From the NCBI GenBank assembly GCA_031258055.1, contig JAIRNM010000081.1:1-10314 (forward strand): 10,314 nt of DNA, read 5' to 3'. The DNA comes from Bifidobacteriaceae bacterium. GTDB lineage: Bacteria; Actinomycetota; Actinomycetes; Actinomycetales; WQXJ01. Below are positions 1 through 5,614 of the stretch, piece after piece; within the stretch, counting starts at the first letter, position 1, and each line of letters starts with the position of its first letter. The notes under the pieces were generated by a model. The model was not told the DNA's origin, searched no databases, and saw only the letters and a list, made by a program, of their open reading frames with translations. A program made the position numbers and the translations under genes.

Positions 1-81
1 ATGCCGACGCTGTCAATCTTCTTTGGCATCATTGTGCGCATGTACAGCGAGCAGTGTTTCCGGATAGATCCGTTGAGGTGA
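1..81 (+). pseudogene. DUF4160 gene remnant with internal deletion
   Basis: The first 81 bases form a closed 26-codon reading frame ending in TGA. Its first 15 residues (MPTLSIFFGIIVRMY) match the typical N-terminus of DUF4160 proteins, which usually read like MPxISxFYGIxIxMY. Its last residues (FRIDPLR) match the usual C-terminal end of the same family. The central ~50-60 residues, including the HxPHxH-type segment that normally follows MY, are missing, so this looks like an in-frame internal deletion and not a simple truncation. The gene stands five bases before a DUF2442 gene, the normal partner of DUF4160, which supports the assignment. DUF4160/DUF2442 pairs are common accessory modules sometimes suggested to be toxin-antitoxin-like; the function is not established. 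The micro-ORF may still be translated and feed ribosomes into the next gene. The assignment rests on remembered family termini. Confidence 0.6.
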
Positions 82-86
82 AGGAA

Positions 87-356
87 ATGGCTTTGCCCAG
101 GGTCGTGGACGTGAGGCCAGCCGGAGGAGGCCGCCTGCTGTTGGAATTCGACAACGGAGAATCGCGGGCGTTCGATGTCACTCCCTACATCAGGGGCAAC
201 TGGTACGGAAAACTGGCCGATCCCGACTATTTCAACACAGCCCACGTCGTGGATGGCGGCAGGACTATCGCCTGGGCCCATGGCCAAGACATCGCTCCGC
301 ACGAACTATATGAACTCAGCGTAGCTGTCAAGTTACACCAGACAAGCCCGCTGTGA
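87..356 (+). CDS. DUF2442 family protein
   Basis: This encodes a small 89-residue protein of the DUF2442 type. The pattern 'V.....G..LLLEFDNGE.R.FDV.PYI..' followed by 'F....V..GGRTIAW..G.DI.P.ELYELS' near the end is characteristic: a short beta-rich domain closing on the D-I-x-P-x-x-L-Y signature. The start is set at the ATG at 87 because GAGGTG at 75-80 lies six bases before it; an upstream ATG at 54 would add eleven residues that do not look like the family and would overlap the preceding frame. DUF2442 proteins are often encoded next to DUF4160 proteins, and a DUF4160 remnant is directly upstream, so this was probably the second gene of a two-gene module whose first gene has since collapsed. 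Its biochemical role is unknown. It converges with the mazF-type gene, with 20 bases between the stop codons. Confidence 0.8.
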   Translation: MALPRVVDVRPAGGGRLLLEFDNGESRAFDVTPYIRGNWYGKLADPDYFNTAHVVDGGRTIAWAHGQDIAPHELYELSVAVKLHQTSPL

Positions 357-384
357 ACGGGCGCGAGCGCGTCTATTCACAGCG
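349..384. terminator. Inverted repeat between convergent genes, likely bidirectional terminator
   Basis: CGCTGTGAA (349-357) and TTCACAGCG (376-384) form a perfect 9-bp stem around an 18-base loop that contains a smaller GCGC-GA-GCGC hairpin. The stop codon of the DUF2442 gene lies in the left arm and that of the mazF-type gene in the right arm. There is no strong T tract, so termination activity is inferred from the position between two convergent genes. Confidence 0.5.
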
Positions 385-760
385 TTTGCGCGGGCGGCTC
401 ATAGTGCTGGACGCGGGAAATCGCCGTCATTATCCGCACCATGTCCGCCGCTGGCATAACGCCAAGTTGACGCAGAAGCCGCGATGGGACTACCGCCCGC
501 AAACCGTCGCACAGCACCACACCGTCCGCATCAAGCCCGTTCCCGGCCGTTATAGCGGGCCGCAAGGGAGTGGCCGCACGAGCGGTCGTAATCGGTGCGA
601 CCAGCACCAGGTCAAACTCCGTTCCGGCGCGGACCGGGTCCGCCGTGATGATCACGCACGGCCGATTCTTGCCCGGCTCTCCCTTTCGGCCAGCGCCCAG
701 TTGCACCAGCCAGATGTCGCTCTGATGCGCCGACTGTCCGTCACCCATCCGCCAGACCAT
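377..760 (-). CDS. mazF: PemK/MazF-type endoribonuclease toxin
   Basis: A 127-residue protein of the PemK/MazF family, whose members cleave mRNA in a sequence-specific way until bound by their antitoxin. Visible hallmarks, in order, are the opening strand 'DIWLVQLG' near residues 15-22, the 'GEPGKNRPCVIIT' loop with the conserved Arg-Pro, 'VLVAPITT' with the conserved Thr, then 'GVVLCDGLRAV' and 'RLLRQLG' leading into the C-terminal helix. The length is normal for the family. The antitoxin gene is directly upstream and overlaps it. Two starts are possible: ATG at 760 (20-base overlap) and ATG at 748 (8-base overlap). GGA stands five bases before the first, and either gives translational coupling. 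Nothing essential appears to be missing, so the toxin is probably active. The RNA target sequence cannot be predicted. Confidence 0.88.
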   Translation of the reverse strand: MVWRMGDGQSAHQSDIWLVQLGAGRKGEPGKNRPCVIITADPVRAGTEFDLVLVAPITTARAATPLRPAITAGNGLDADGVVLCDGLRAVVPSRLLRQLGVMPAADMVRIMTAISRVQHYEPPAQTL

Positions 761-1004
761 CCTGGTCCGTCGACTCCCACAGCGCCAAGTCCTCAGTCAT
801 GGCTCGGTCAGGATTAGCTGCTTGGGCGCGGAGCGCCGCCCGGTGCTCGGCGTAGGCGCGCTGACGATCCTCGCGCTCCAGCAACTCATCAATAAAGGCG
901 TTGATCGAGACGGAACTCTCCGCTGCCCTGCGGGCTAGAGCATCCCGGACCCGCTTCTCAACCCGGATCGTAGTCGCTTGGGAATCATTAGTGTACACGC
1001 CCAC
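741..1004 (-). CDS. mazE: MazE-like ribbon-helix-helix antitoxin
   Basis: An 87-residue protein with the layout of a type II antitoxin. Residues ~10-45 ('[31 protein letters not shown]') fit a ribbon-helix-helix DNA-binding domain: one short strand and two helices with 'SINAF' at the helix start. The acidic tail, ending in '[15 protein letters not shown]', is the type of segment that wraps around and blocks a MazF dimer. It overlaps the toxin gene, as expected for a coupled pair. The start is a GTG at 1004. An in-frame TAA lies three codons upstream, so longer versions are excluded; GTG at 998 is an alternative. There is no Shine-Dalgarno sequence, but a TAAAAT -10 element ends six bases before the GTG, which suggests a leaderless mRNA. 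The protein probably autoregulates the pair. It could also be labelled a generic CopG/RHH antitoxin. Confidence 0.83.
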   Translation of the reverse strand: MGVYTNDSQATTIRVEKRVRDALARRAAESSVSINAFIDELLEREDRQRAYAEHRAALRAQAANPDRAMTEDLALWESTDQDGLADG

Positions 1005-1016
1005 GCATGCATTTTA
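991..1016 (-). promoter_or_regulatory. Promoter and candidate operator of the toxin-antitoxin pair
   Basis: Read on the minus strand, an extended -10 element (TG, one base, TAAAAT) occupies about 1011-1019, with the hexamer at 1011-1016. Six bases later comes the GTG start, so transcription probably starts at or next to the start codon. Two perfect palindromes, GCATGC (1005-1010) and GTGTACAC (991-998), lie between the -10 and the first codons with centres 13 bp apart. Such short palindromes suit binding by a ribbon-helix-helix antitoxin dimer. No good -35 is visible, which is compatible with an extended -10. Operator function is inferred. Confidence 0.5.
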
Positions 1017-1153
1017 GCATCATCTCGTCCGCCATGCCGGGGGCCACTCGTCACGGCGGCTGGCCTGGTGTCCAGGCCGCTACGGCGGCATCGGCAAACT
1101 GGTCGGTAGCATTGACGGCAGCGATGGCACCCACAACAAGAAAGGCCCCAAAC

Positions 1154-2368
1154 ATGCAATCCAAGCCCTACCTGCGCGAACACCCGGACGCCAAGGGGTT
1201 CTACGGCACCTACGGCGGCGCCGATGTGCCGCCGGAGTTGGCCCGAGAGATGGACAAGATCCACGAGGCATACCAAACAATCGGCAACAGCCACGACTTC
1301 ATCATGAAGTTGCGTGACATTCGCACCCATTTCCAAGGTCGGCCGACACCCGTCTATTACGCCAAGCGCCTGACCGAAACAGTCGGCGGAGCCCGCATCT
1401 ACCTCAAGCGCGAAGACCTCAACCACACTGGCGCGCACAAGCTCAACCACTGTATGGGCGAGGCGCTGCTCGCCTCCTACCTGGGCAAGAAGAGGTTGAT
1501 CGCGGAGACCGGCGCCGGCCAGCATGGAGTGGCGCTGGCTACCGCCGCCGCCTACTTCGGCCTGGAATGCGAAATCCACATGGGAGAGGTCGACATCGCC
1601 AAAGAGCATCCCAACGTCATCCGGATGTAGATCCTAGGGGCCGAAGTCGTTCCGGTGAGCGCCGGCCAGAAGACCCTAAAGGAAGCCGTCGACTCCGCCT
1701 TCGGTTCCTATCTAGCCGACCCGGTAACGACCATGTATTGCATCGGCTCGGTCGTCGGGCCGCACCCCTTCCCCATGATGGTGCGCGATTTTCAGGCTGT
1801 AGTTGGTAGTGAAGCCCGCGAACAATTCCAGGCCATGACCGGTTGGCTGCCGGATCATGTGGTCGCCTGCGTCGGTGGCGGCTCGAACGCTATGGGCATC
1901 TTCAGCGCCTTCATTGAGGACCCGACTGAGCTTTGGGGGGTCGAGCCGCTCGGCACCGGACCAGCGCTGGGCCAACACGCCGCCTCGTTGGCTTACGGCC
2001 ATGACGGCGACCTCCACGGCTTCCACTCGGTCCTGCTGGAGAACCCGGATGGTAGCGCTGCCGCCGTCCATTCGGTCGCGTCCGGCCTGGACTACCCTTC
2101 GGTCGGCCCCGAACACGCCTACCTCAACAAGACGCTCGGCCGCACGCACGCCGCCGGTGCCACGGACGATGCCGCCGTCAGGGCCTTCTATACCCTCTCC
2201 CGCTTGGAGGGCATCATCCCGGCCCTTGAATCGGCCCACGCCGTCGCTTACGCCATTGAACTGGCCCAGGACCGGCCCTATCAGTCGATCCTGGTCAACC
2301 TCTCCGGACGCGGCGACAAAGACATTGACTTCGTCTACGAGAACTACCCGCCCGAGCGCTACGCCTAA
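1154..2368 (+). pseudogene. trpB: Tryptophan synthase beta-chain-type gene with in-frame amber codon
   Basis: The reading frame covers a full-length TrpB (405 codons including the stop), the PLP enzyme that condenses indole with serine to make tryptophan. Key features are present: the PLP lysine in 'GAHKLNH' (Lys96), 'AETGAGQHG' with the catalytic Glu118, '[17 protein letters not shown]', the phosphate-binding 'GGGSNA' (241-246) and 'LSGRGDKD' with Ser384 near the end. Codon 159 (1628-1630) is TAG in the block '[14 protein letters not shown]', where relatives have Lys or Arg, so one AAG-to-TAG change would explain it. The frame is otherwise open, so the damage is recent, suppressible, or a sequencing error. 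AAGAAAGG (1138-1145) precedes the ATG by eight bases. No trpA or other trp gene is adjacent, and the '[19 protein letters not shown]' version suggests an orphan accessory TrpB. A loss of enzyme function is expected, since the break removes both the phosphate-binding loop and Ser384. Confidence 0.88.
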
Positions 2369-2475
2369 CCGGCTCAAGAAAAGGCCGTTTAGGTCGGTGT
2401 CTTGCGTCGGCGCGGCTGGCAGGGAGCAATATTGAAAAAGGTTAAAACCCTTAAAGGACATTAAGGGGAGTGGCA

Positions 2476-2712
2476 GTGGCTCCTGCCGCACGACCCGAGA
2501 AGCGGCGCAACCCCTTTACCCCGACCTTCGGGGTCACCCCGCCGGAGCTGGTCGGCAGAACCGAAGAACTCCAAGCCATTCGCGATGCCCTGGACGAGGG
2601 ACCGGGCTCGCCCGGAAGAGTTGCGCTGTCCACAGGCGCACGCGGAATGGGAAAGACCGTGCTGCTTGGGGCGGCAGAGAACGCGGCGCTTGAAGCTGGC
2701 TGGTTCGTCGCC
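2476..2712 (+). pseudogene. N-terminal fragment of an AAA-type ATPase
   Basis: About 79 codons match the start of a common actinobacterial AAA-type ATP-binding protein: 'RRNPFTPTFG.TPPELVGR.EEL..I..AL..GPGSPGR' followed by a P-loop 'TGARGMGKTVLL' (Walker A) and 'AGWFVAS'. Such proteins normally run for some 350-450 residues, so this is only the first fifth; Walker B and everything beyond are lost. The start is set at GTG 2476 because AAGGGGAG (2463-2470) lies five bases upstream; GTG 2470 in the same frame is also possible. At 2713 the frame continues without a break into a piece of trpB and then into the antisense of the next ATPase gene, ending at 2946. The resulting ~157-residue chimera is unlikely to have ATPase function. 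The 107 bases between the trpB frame and this gene hold an A/T-rich patch (about 2430-2465) but no clear terminator. Confidence 0.78.
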
Positions 2713-2784
2713 TCGGTCGCGTCCGGCTTGGACTTCCCTGCGATCGGCCCCGAACACGTCTACCTCAAGAAGACCCTCGACCGC
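2713..2784 (+). pseudogene. Second, diverged trpB fragment fused to the ATPase fragment
   Basis: These 72 bases align without gaps to 2072-2143 of the upstream trpB-type gene (residues 307-330), with 64 identical by hand count. Translated in the frame of the ATPase fragment they give 'SVASGLDFPAIGPEHVYLKK', compared with '[20 protein letters not shown]' in the complete copy; 18 of 24 residues agree overall. Similarity stops abruptly on both sides. The left join follows the ATPase residues 'GWFVA' and the right join meets the 3' end of the DUF4143 ATPase gene. Six of the eight base changes alter the amino acid, so at least one copy seems to have drifted without selection. The piece either came from another trpB paralogue or is an old duplicate of this one. 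Confidence 0.8.
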
Positions 2785-4045
2785 GCCAGCAAGTGTCGAG
2801 CGGCAGGGAGACCAGGTTCGGGCTGTGTCGGAAAGATCTCTCCCCGAAGTGGAGCACCGCCCCACCCGCGAATGATGAACCTAGACGATTACGGAGCTTC
2901 TCCAGCCCCGCGAAAGAGCCTCCGGCAGGCCCGCTGGTCGCTTTAATTTCGAAGGCGGCGACCATACCGTCCTGCCGCTCCACCACCAAGTCCACTTCGT
3001 CGTCGTCCCACGTACGCCAATGTCCGGTCTCATAGCCCGCATCGCCAGACCAACCGGCTTCCTTCAAGATCTCGCCGACGGCGAACGTTTCCGCTAGGTA
3101 CCCCAACTCGGTCAAGGCAGATGGCTCGCGGCGCGCCAGCCTTCGCGACGTAATGCGGGATAACCAACCGCACACCCCCGAGTCGACCACATGAATCTTC
3201 GGTTTGACCGCCATCCGCGATGCTAGCGTTGTTCCCCATCCAGGCAGGGACCTGATCAAGAAGACAGCTTCGAGAAGCCGCATGTGACCCGATACCGTGC
3301 TGGGTTCCGCCCCCATCTTCGCCGCGATCCTGCTCAGATTGACGACCTGCGCGGTCTGCCCGGCAAGATGGCCAAGCAGCGCTGGCAGCGCTTGCGCTTG
3401 GCGTACCTTGCTGAGTTCTGCGACATCTTTGGCCAACGTGGCCCTCACGTAATCCGCGAACCACCGGCTTCGGGAAGGTCCCGGGGCTCTAGTCAAGGCC
3501 AAGGGAAATCCGCCGCTCAGTATCCGCGCAATGTAGCTGTCGCGACTTGTCGCGGAAGGTGTCGCCTGAACGAGACCATCGGGTTCCCCAAACATGGCAT
3601 CCAGGAAGCCAGAGCCGCCGTCCAACTCGGCTTGCGCCAGCGGCAGAACTTGCATTGCATGGAGCCGCCCAGTGAGCGACTGCGCTGCCCGCGGCAACGA
3701 TTCGTGGCGCGACGACCCTGTGAGGACGTAATGGCCCGGCGCCGTCCGGCCCTGGTTAAGGCGGGCCTTGATAGCGTCGAGAACCCGAGGCGCGCGCTGG
3801 TATTCGTCGATGAGCACTGGCGGCGGCTGGTCCACCATCAAACTAGGATCTGCTCGCACAGCTTGCAAAGTCGGTTCATCGTCAAGATCCAAGATGGTTC
3901 CGCCGACTAGCCGACGAATCTCTCGTAGAAGAGTCGACTTGCCGACGGAGCGGGGCCCTTCCAGCAAAATCACCGGCTCATCGAGTAGTCGACTCACGAC
4001 AGTTCCCAAGACACGTCGAGGGACCAGCCCATCGCCCTGAATCAC
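2765..4045 (-). CDS. AAA-family ATPase with DUF4143 C-terminal domain
   Basis: A 426-residue protein of the AAA_14/DUF4143 family, widespread in bacterial accessory regions with an unsettled role. Walker A is 'GPRSVGKST' (30-38), Walker B 'VLIDE' (77-81), and 'HYVLTGSSR' (105-113) fits sensor 1. A winged-helix-like stretch follows ('LSRIAAKMGAEPSTVSGHMRLLE'). The DUF4143 part ends with 'DDDEVDLVVER..GMVAAFEIKAT', a pattern like the PD-(D/E)xK nuclease core (Asp and Glu-x-Lys), so DNA cleavage is possible but unproven. The start is set at GTG 4045, six bases after a TATTGT -10 element. A frame open up to 4366 would add 107 residues read from repeats and is not family-like. The last seven codons (WRGRGSS) come from or border the antisense of the trpB fragment, so the original end after 'LPLDT' was probably replaced. 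The body looks complete. Confidence 0.85.
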   Translation of the reverse strand: MIQGDGLVPRRVLGTVVSRLLDEPVILLEGPRSVGKSTLLREIRRLVGGTILDLDDEPTLQAVRADPSLMVDQPPPVLIDEYQRAPRVLDAIKARLNQGRTAPGHYVLTGSSRHESLPRAAQSLTGRLHAMQVLPLAQAELDGGSGFLDAMFGEPDGLVQATPSATSRDSYIARILSGGFPLALTRAPGPSRSRWFADYVRATLAKDVAELSKVRQAQALPALLGHLAGQTAQVVNLSRIAAKMGAEPSTVSGHMRLLEAVFLIRSLPGWGTTLASRMAVKPKIHVVDSGVCGWLSRITSRRLARREPSALTELGYLAETFAVGEILKEAGWSGDAGYETGHWRTWDDDEVDLVVERQDGMVAAFEIKATSGPAGGSFAGLEKLRNRLGSSFAGGAVLHFGERSFRHSPNLVSLPLDTCWRGRGSS

Positions 4046-4057
4046 GCCTAGACAATA
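4046..4057 (-). promoter_or_regulatory. -10 element of the DUF4143 ATPase gene, leaderless layout
   Basis: On the minus strand TATTGT (4052-4057) is followed by CTAGGC and then the GTG start. This is the same six-base distance seen at the antitoxin gene, and no Shine-Dalgarno sequence is present. A second TATGCT hexamer lies five bases farther upstream. No convincing -35 was found; the repeat array begins three bases upstream of the -10. Confidence 0.45.
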
Positions 4058-4060
4058 GCA

Positions 4061-4152
4061 TAAAAGCAAAAAGGCGAGCGACTTTAAGACAAATTTCCGA
4101 GCCACCTTAAGACAAATTTCCGAGGGGTACGGACGCAAATCTCCGAGGGCTG
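4061..4152. repeat. Four tandem 23-bp-period repeats upstream of the DUF4143 ATPase gene
   Basis: Two perfect copies of TTAAGACAAATTTCCGAG start at 4084 and 4107. A degenerate copy (CGGACGCAAATCTCCGAG) starts at 4130 and another (TAAAAGCAAAAAGGCGAG) at 4061. All four are in exact 23-bp register, about two helical turns, so proteins bound at each unit would lie on the same face of the DNA. The most conserved positions are CAAA and the terminal GAG. The array directly adjoins the -10 element of the ATPase gene, so an operator or iteron-like role is likely. The period is not a multiple of three, which argues against coding. No further unit is seen beyond 4152. Confidence 0.85.
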
Positions 4153-4330
4153 GTGCGGGCCTTCGAGCGTCGGGGCGAGCGCTGGATGGGCTAGCCTTGG
4201 CCGGAAGACCGCACGGTCCTTTCCTGTGACAGACGGAGGCTCCCCGTTCGACAACCAAGTTTCCTGAGTCTGCTCGCCGCTGGGGCCACCGCCGGTCAAT
4301 GTCAATTGGGCGCAAACCTGACATTCGGCG
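4153..4330. other. Intergenic stretch, nothing recognised
   Basis: Between the repeat array and the promoter of the serine hydrolase there is no supported gene, RNA or strong hairpin. Frames crossing this stretch on the minus strand lack family features and upstream ribosome binding sites. Confidence 0.5.
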
Positions 4331-4336
4331 TAATGT
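4331..4336 (+). promoter_or_regulatory. Candidate -10 element of the serine hydrolase gene
   Basis: TAATGT fits the actinobacterial TANNNT -10 consensus and ends nine bases before the ATG at 4346. TTGGGC at 4306-4311 could be a -35, but the 19-base spacing is long. The leader would be only a few bases. Confidence 0.35.
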
Positions 4337-4345
4337 GAGCGGTCG

Positions 4346-5341
4346 ATGCCGCGTCACAGTCTCCACGGTACCGCCGCGCGTGGTGCCCGCTCCTTGGCCA
4401 CCGTTTGCGTTCTTTCGCTAGTCACCGGCTTGGCTGGAGCAGGTTTGGGTTGGTTAACCGCTGACGCACGCAATTCTCCGACGGCGGCTGCTTCACCGAC
4501 GGCATCGGCCACCAAGACCGCCGACCGGCCGGCCCCATCCAAACCCAGGCCGTCCTCTCCCGCCGCGAGCAGTCTGCCCAGTACTGAGCCGCCGCCCGCT
4601 CCCGCGACCAGCCAAGCTCCCTCACCTGAAGCGACCGATCTGGCGGCGGTGGTCGCTTCCCTGGAGTCATCGACCGGCACCAAACTGGGCGTCACGGTGC
4701 TGGCGCCGGGGGCACCCGGCAGTTCCGCTGTGAGCGCTGGCTCCTGGCAATCGGGCCACGCTTGGTCCACCGCCAAGGTCCCAGTCGCCATTGCCGCGCT
4801 CAGCGCCGACCCTGACGGTAACGACGCCTCGGCGGTGGCAGCCATTACCGTCTCCGACAATGCCGCCGCCGAGCGTCTTTGGGGGAGTTTAGGCACTCCC
4901 AGCCAAGCAGCCGATGCCGCCGACGCGGTTCTGCGCCGGGGCGGCGACGTCACGACGCGGGTCGAAAGGACGAAGACGCGGCCCGAATACACCGCCTTCG
5001 GCCAGACCGTCTGGTCGCTGGCCGACCAGGCCCTCTTCGCCGCCTCCTTCCCGGTGGACCAGGCCTCCAACCGAGTCTGGGAGTTGATGGGCCAGATCGA
5101 TTCGTCCCAACGCTGGGGTCTGGGCGAATTCGCTGGCGCCCATTTCAAAGGTGGCTGGGGTCCCGACGACTCCGGTTACGTGGTCCGCCAGTTCGGCCAG
5201 CTCCCGCTCGCCGGCGGCTGCGCCGCCATCGCGGTCGGAACCTGGGCTCCCAGCTTCGAGGCGGGAACCAAGGCGCTGACCCAGGTAGCCAAGGCCCTAG
5301 CCAACAAGCCGGACCTGCTCCCAGTTGGCCCCTGCCGCTAA
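4346..5341 (+). CDS. Exported serine hydrolase with class A beta-lactamase-like active site
   Basis: A 331-residue protein. Residues ~17-38 form a hydrophobic signal or anchor segment ('LATVCVLSLVTGLAGAGLGW'), followed by a Pro/Ser/Ala-rich linker (~44-95) and a catalytic domain (~97-331). The three penicillin-recognising elements are in the right order: 'STAK' (Ser141, Lys144) as the S-x-x-K nucleophile motif, 'SDN' (170-172) and 'KGG' (268-270). No E-x-x-L-N omega-loop motif is seen, so efficient beta-lactam hydrolysis is unlikely; the block 'RPEYTAFGQTVWSLADQALF' resembles secreted actinobacterial serine hydrolases. It probably acts outside the membrane, tethered by its N-terminus, on a wall peptide or ester substrate that cannot be named. 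No strong ribosome binding site precedes the ATG; a TAATGT -10 lies close by. It runs as a single gene, with the next gene on the same strand 285 bases away and having its own promoter. Confidence 0.82.
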   Translation: MPRHSLHGTAARGARSLATVCVLSLVTGLAGAGLGWLTADARNSPTAAASPTASATKTADRPAPSKPRPSSPAASSLPSTEPPPAPATSQAPSPEATDLAAVVASLESSTGTKLGVTVLAPGAPGSSAVSAGSWQSGHAWSTAKVPVAIAALSADPDGNDASAVAAITVSDNAAAERLWGSLGTPSQAADAADAVLRRGGDVTTRVERTKTRPEYTAFGQTVWSLADQALFAASFPVDQASNRVWELMGQIDSSQRWGLGEFAGAHFKGGWGPDDSGYVVRQFGQLPLAGGCAAIAVGTWAPSFEAGTKALTQVAKALANKPDLLPVGPCR

Positions 5342-5589
5342 CTGGCACCGAAATCCCTATCATCCCGCGCCGAGCCAAGCCCGCCTCGCCCGCGCGAGAG
5401 ATCCTGCGACCGCACGAAGGATTACGTAACAGGGCGCACACCGGTTGGCGCGCCCGGCTCCAACCGGACCAGTTCGCTGACTGCCTGTCGGCGGGAAGTC
5501 AGCCGCGAGGGTGACGGGTGGTGGGACGACGGCATCGGGCACAAGACGGTGGGCCGGGGCGTTCAACAGGCGAACAAGAGCGGGCGACC
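5342..5589. other. Intergenic stretch with two hairpins
   Basis: No gene is supported here. Two perfect inverted repeats follow the serine hydrolase: CCGGTTGG (5441-5448) with CCAACCGG (5460-5467), an 8-bp stem with an 11-base loop, and GCTGACT (5476-5482) with AGTCAGC (5497-5503), a 7-bp stem with a 14-base loop. Neither has a T tract and both lie about 100 bases or more after the stop, so calling them terminators would be a guess. Confidence 0.45.
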
Positions 5590-5605
5590 TGTGACGTAGA
5601 TCACA
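5590..5605. promoter_or_regulatory. Crp/GlxR-type operator
   Basis: TGTGACGTAGATCACA is a full match to the actinobacterial cAMP-receptor consensus TGTGANNTANNTCACA (GlxR of Corynebacterium, Crp of Mycobacterium), including both five-base half-sites and the central TA. Its centre lies about 30 bases before the ATG at 5627. If transcription starts at that ATG, the site overlaps the -35 region, which would favour repression; a start about 12 bases downstream would make it a class II activation site. Confidence 0.7.
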
Positions 5606-5614
5606 CCCAGGACG

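Noticed and set aside
1007..1153. A possible trp leader peptide or attenuator before the trpB-type gene
   Set aside because: There is no run of Trp codons and no terminator/antiterminator pair; only scattered TGG codons occur in an open stretch.
935..1609. A 224-codon minus-strand frame across the trpB 5' part and the antitoxin start
   Set aside because: It overlaps two well-supported genes in other frames and shows no family features.
1628..1630. The amber codon as pyrrolysine insertion
   Set aside because: TrpB has no need for such a residue, the site is an ordinary Lys/Arg position, and no pyl gene is in view; mutation or sequencing error is simpler.
1712..2491. A long minus-strand open frame (259 codons) antisense to the trpB-type gene
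   Set aside because: It mirrors the conserved TrpB frame, has no recognisable domain and no ribosome binding site; in GC-rich DNA such antisense frames are expected.
4046..4366. A 107-residue N-terminal extension of the DUF4143 ATPase
   Set aside because: It is read from the 23-bp repeats and intergenic DNA, is absent from the family, and would overlap the serine hydrolase start; a GTG right after a -10 element explains the start better.
4354..5148. A 264-codon minus-strand frame antisense to the serine hydrolase
   Set aside because: It is a codon-bias shadow of the hydrolase gene with no domain.
4346..5341. Calling the serine hydrolase an antibiotic-resistance beta-lactamase
   Set aside because: The S-x-x-K, SDN and K-G-G elements are present but the omega-loop E-x-x-L-N motif is not seen, so resistance activity is not supported.
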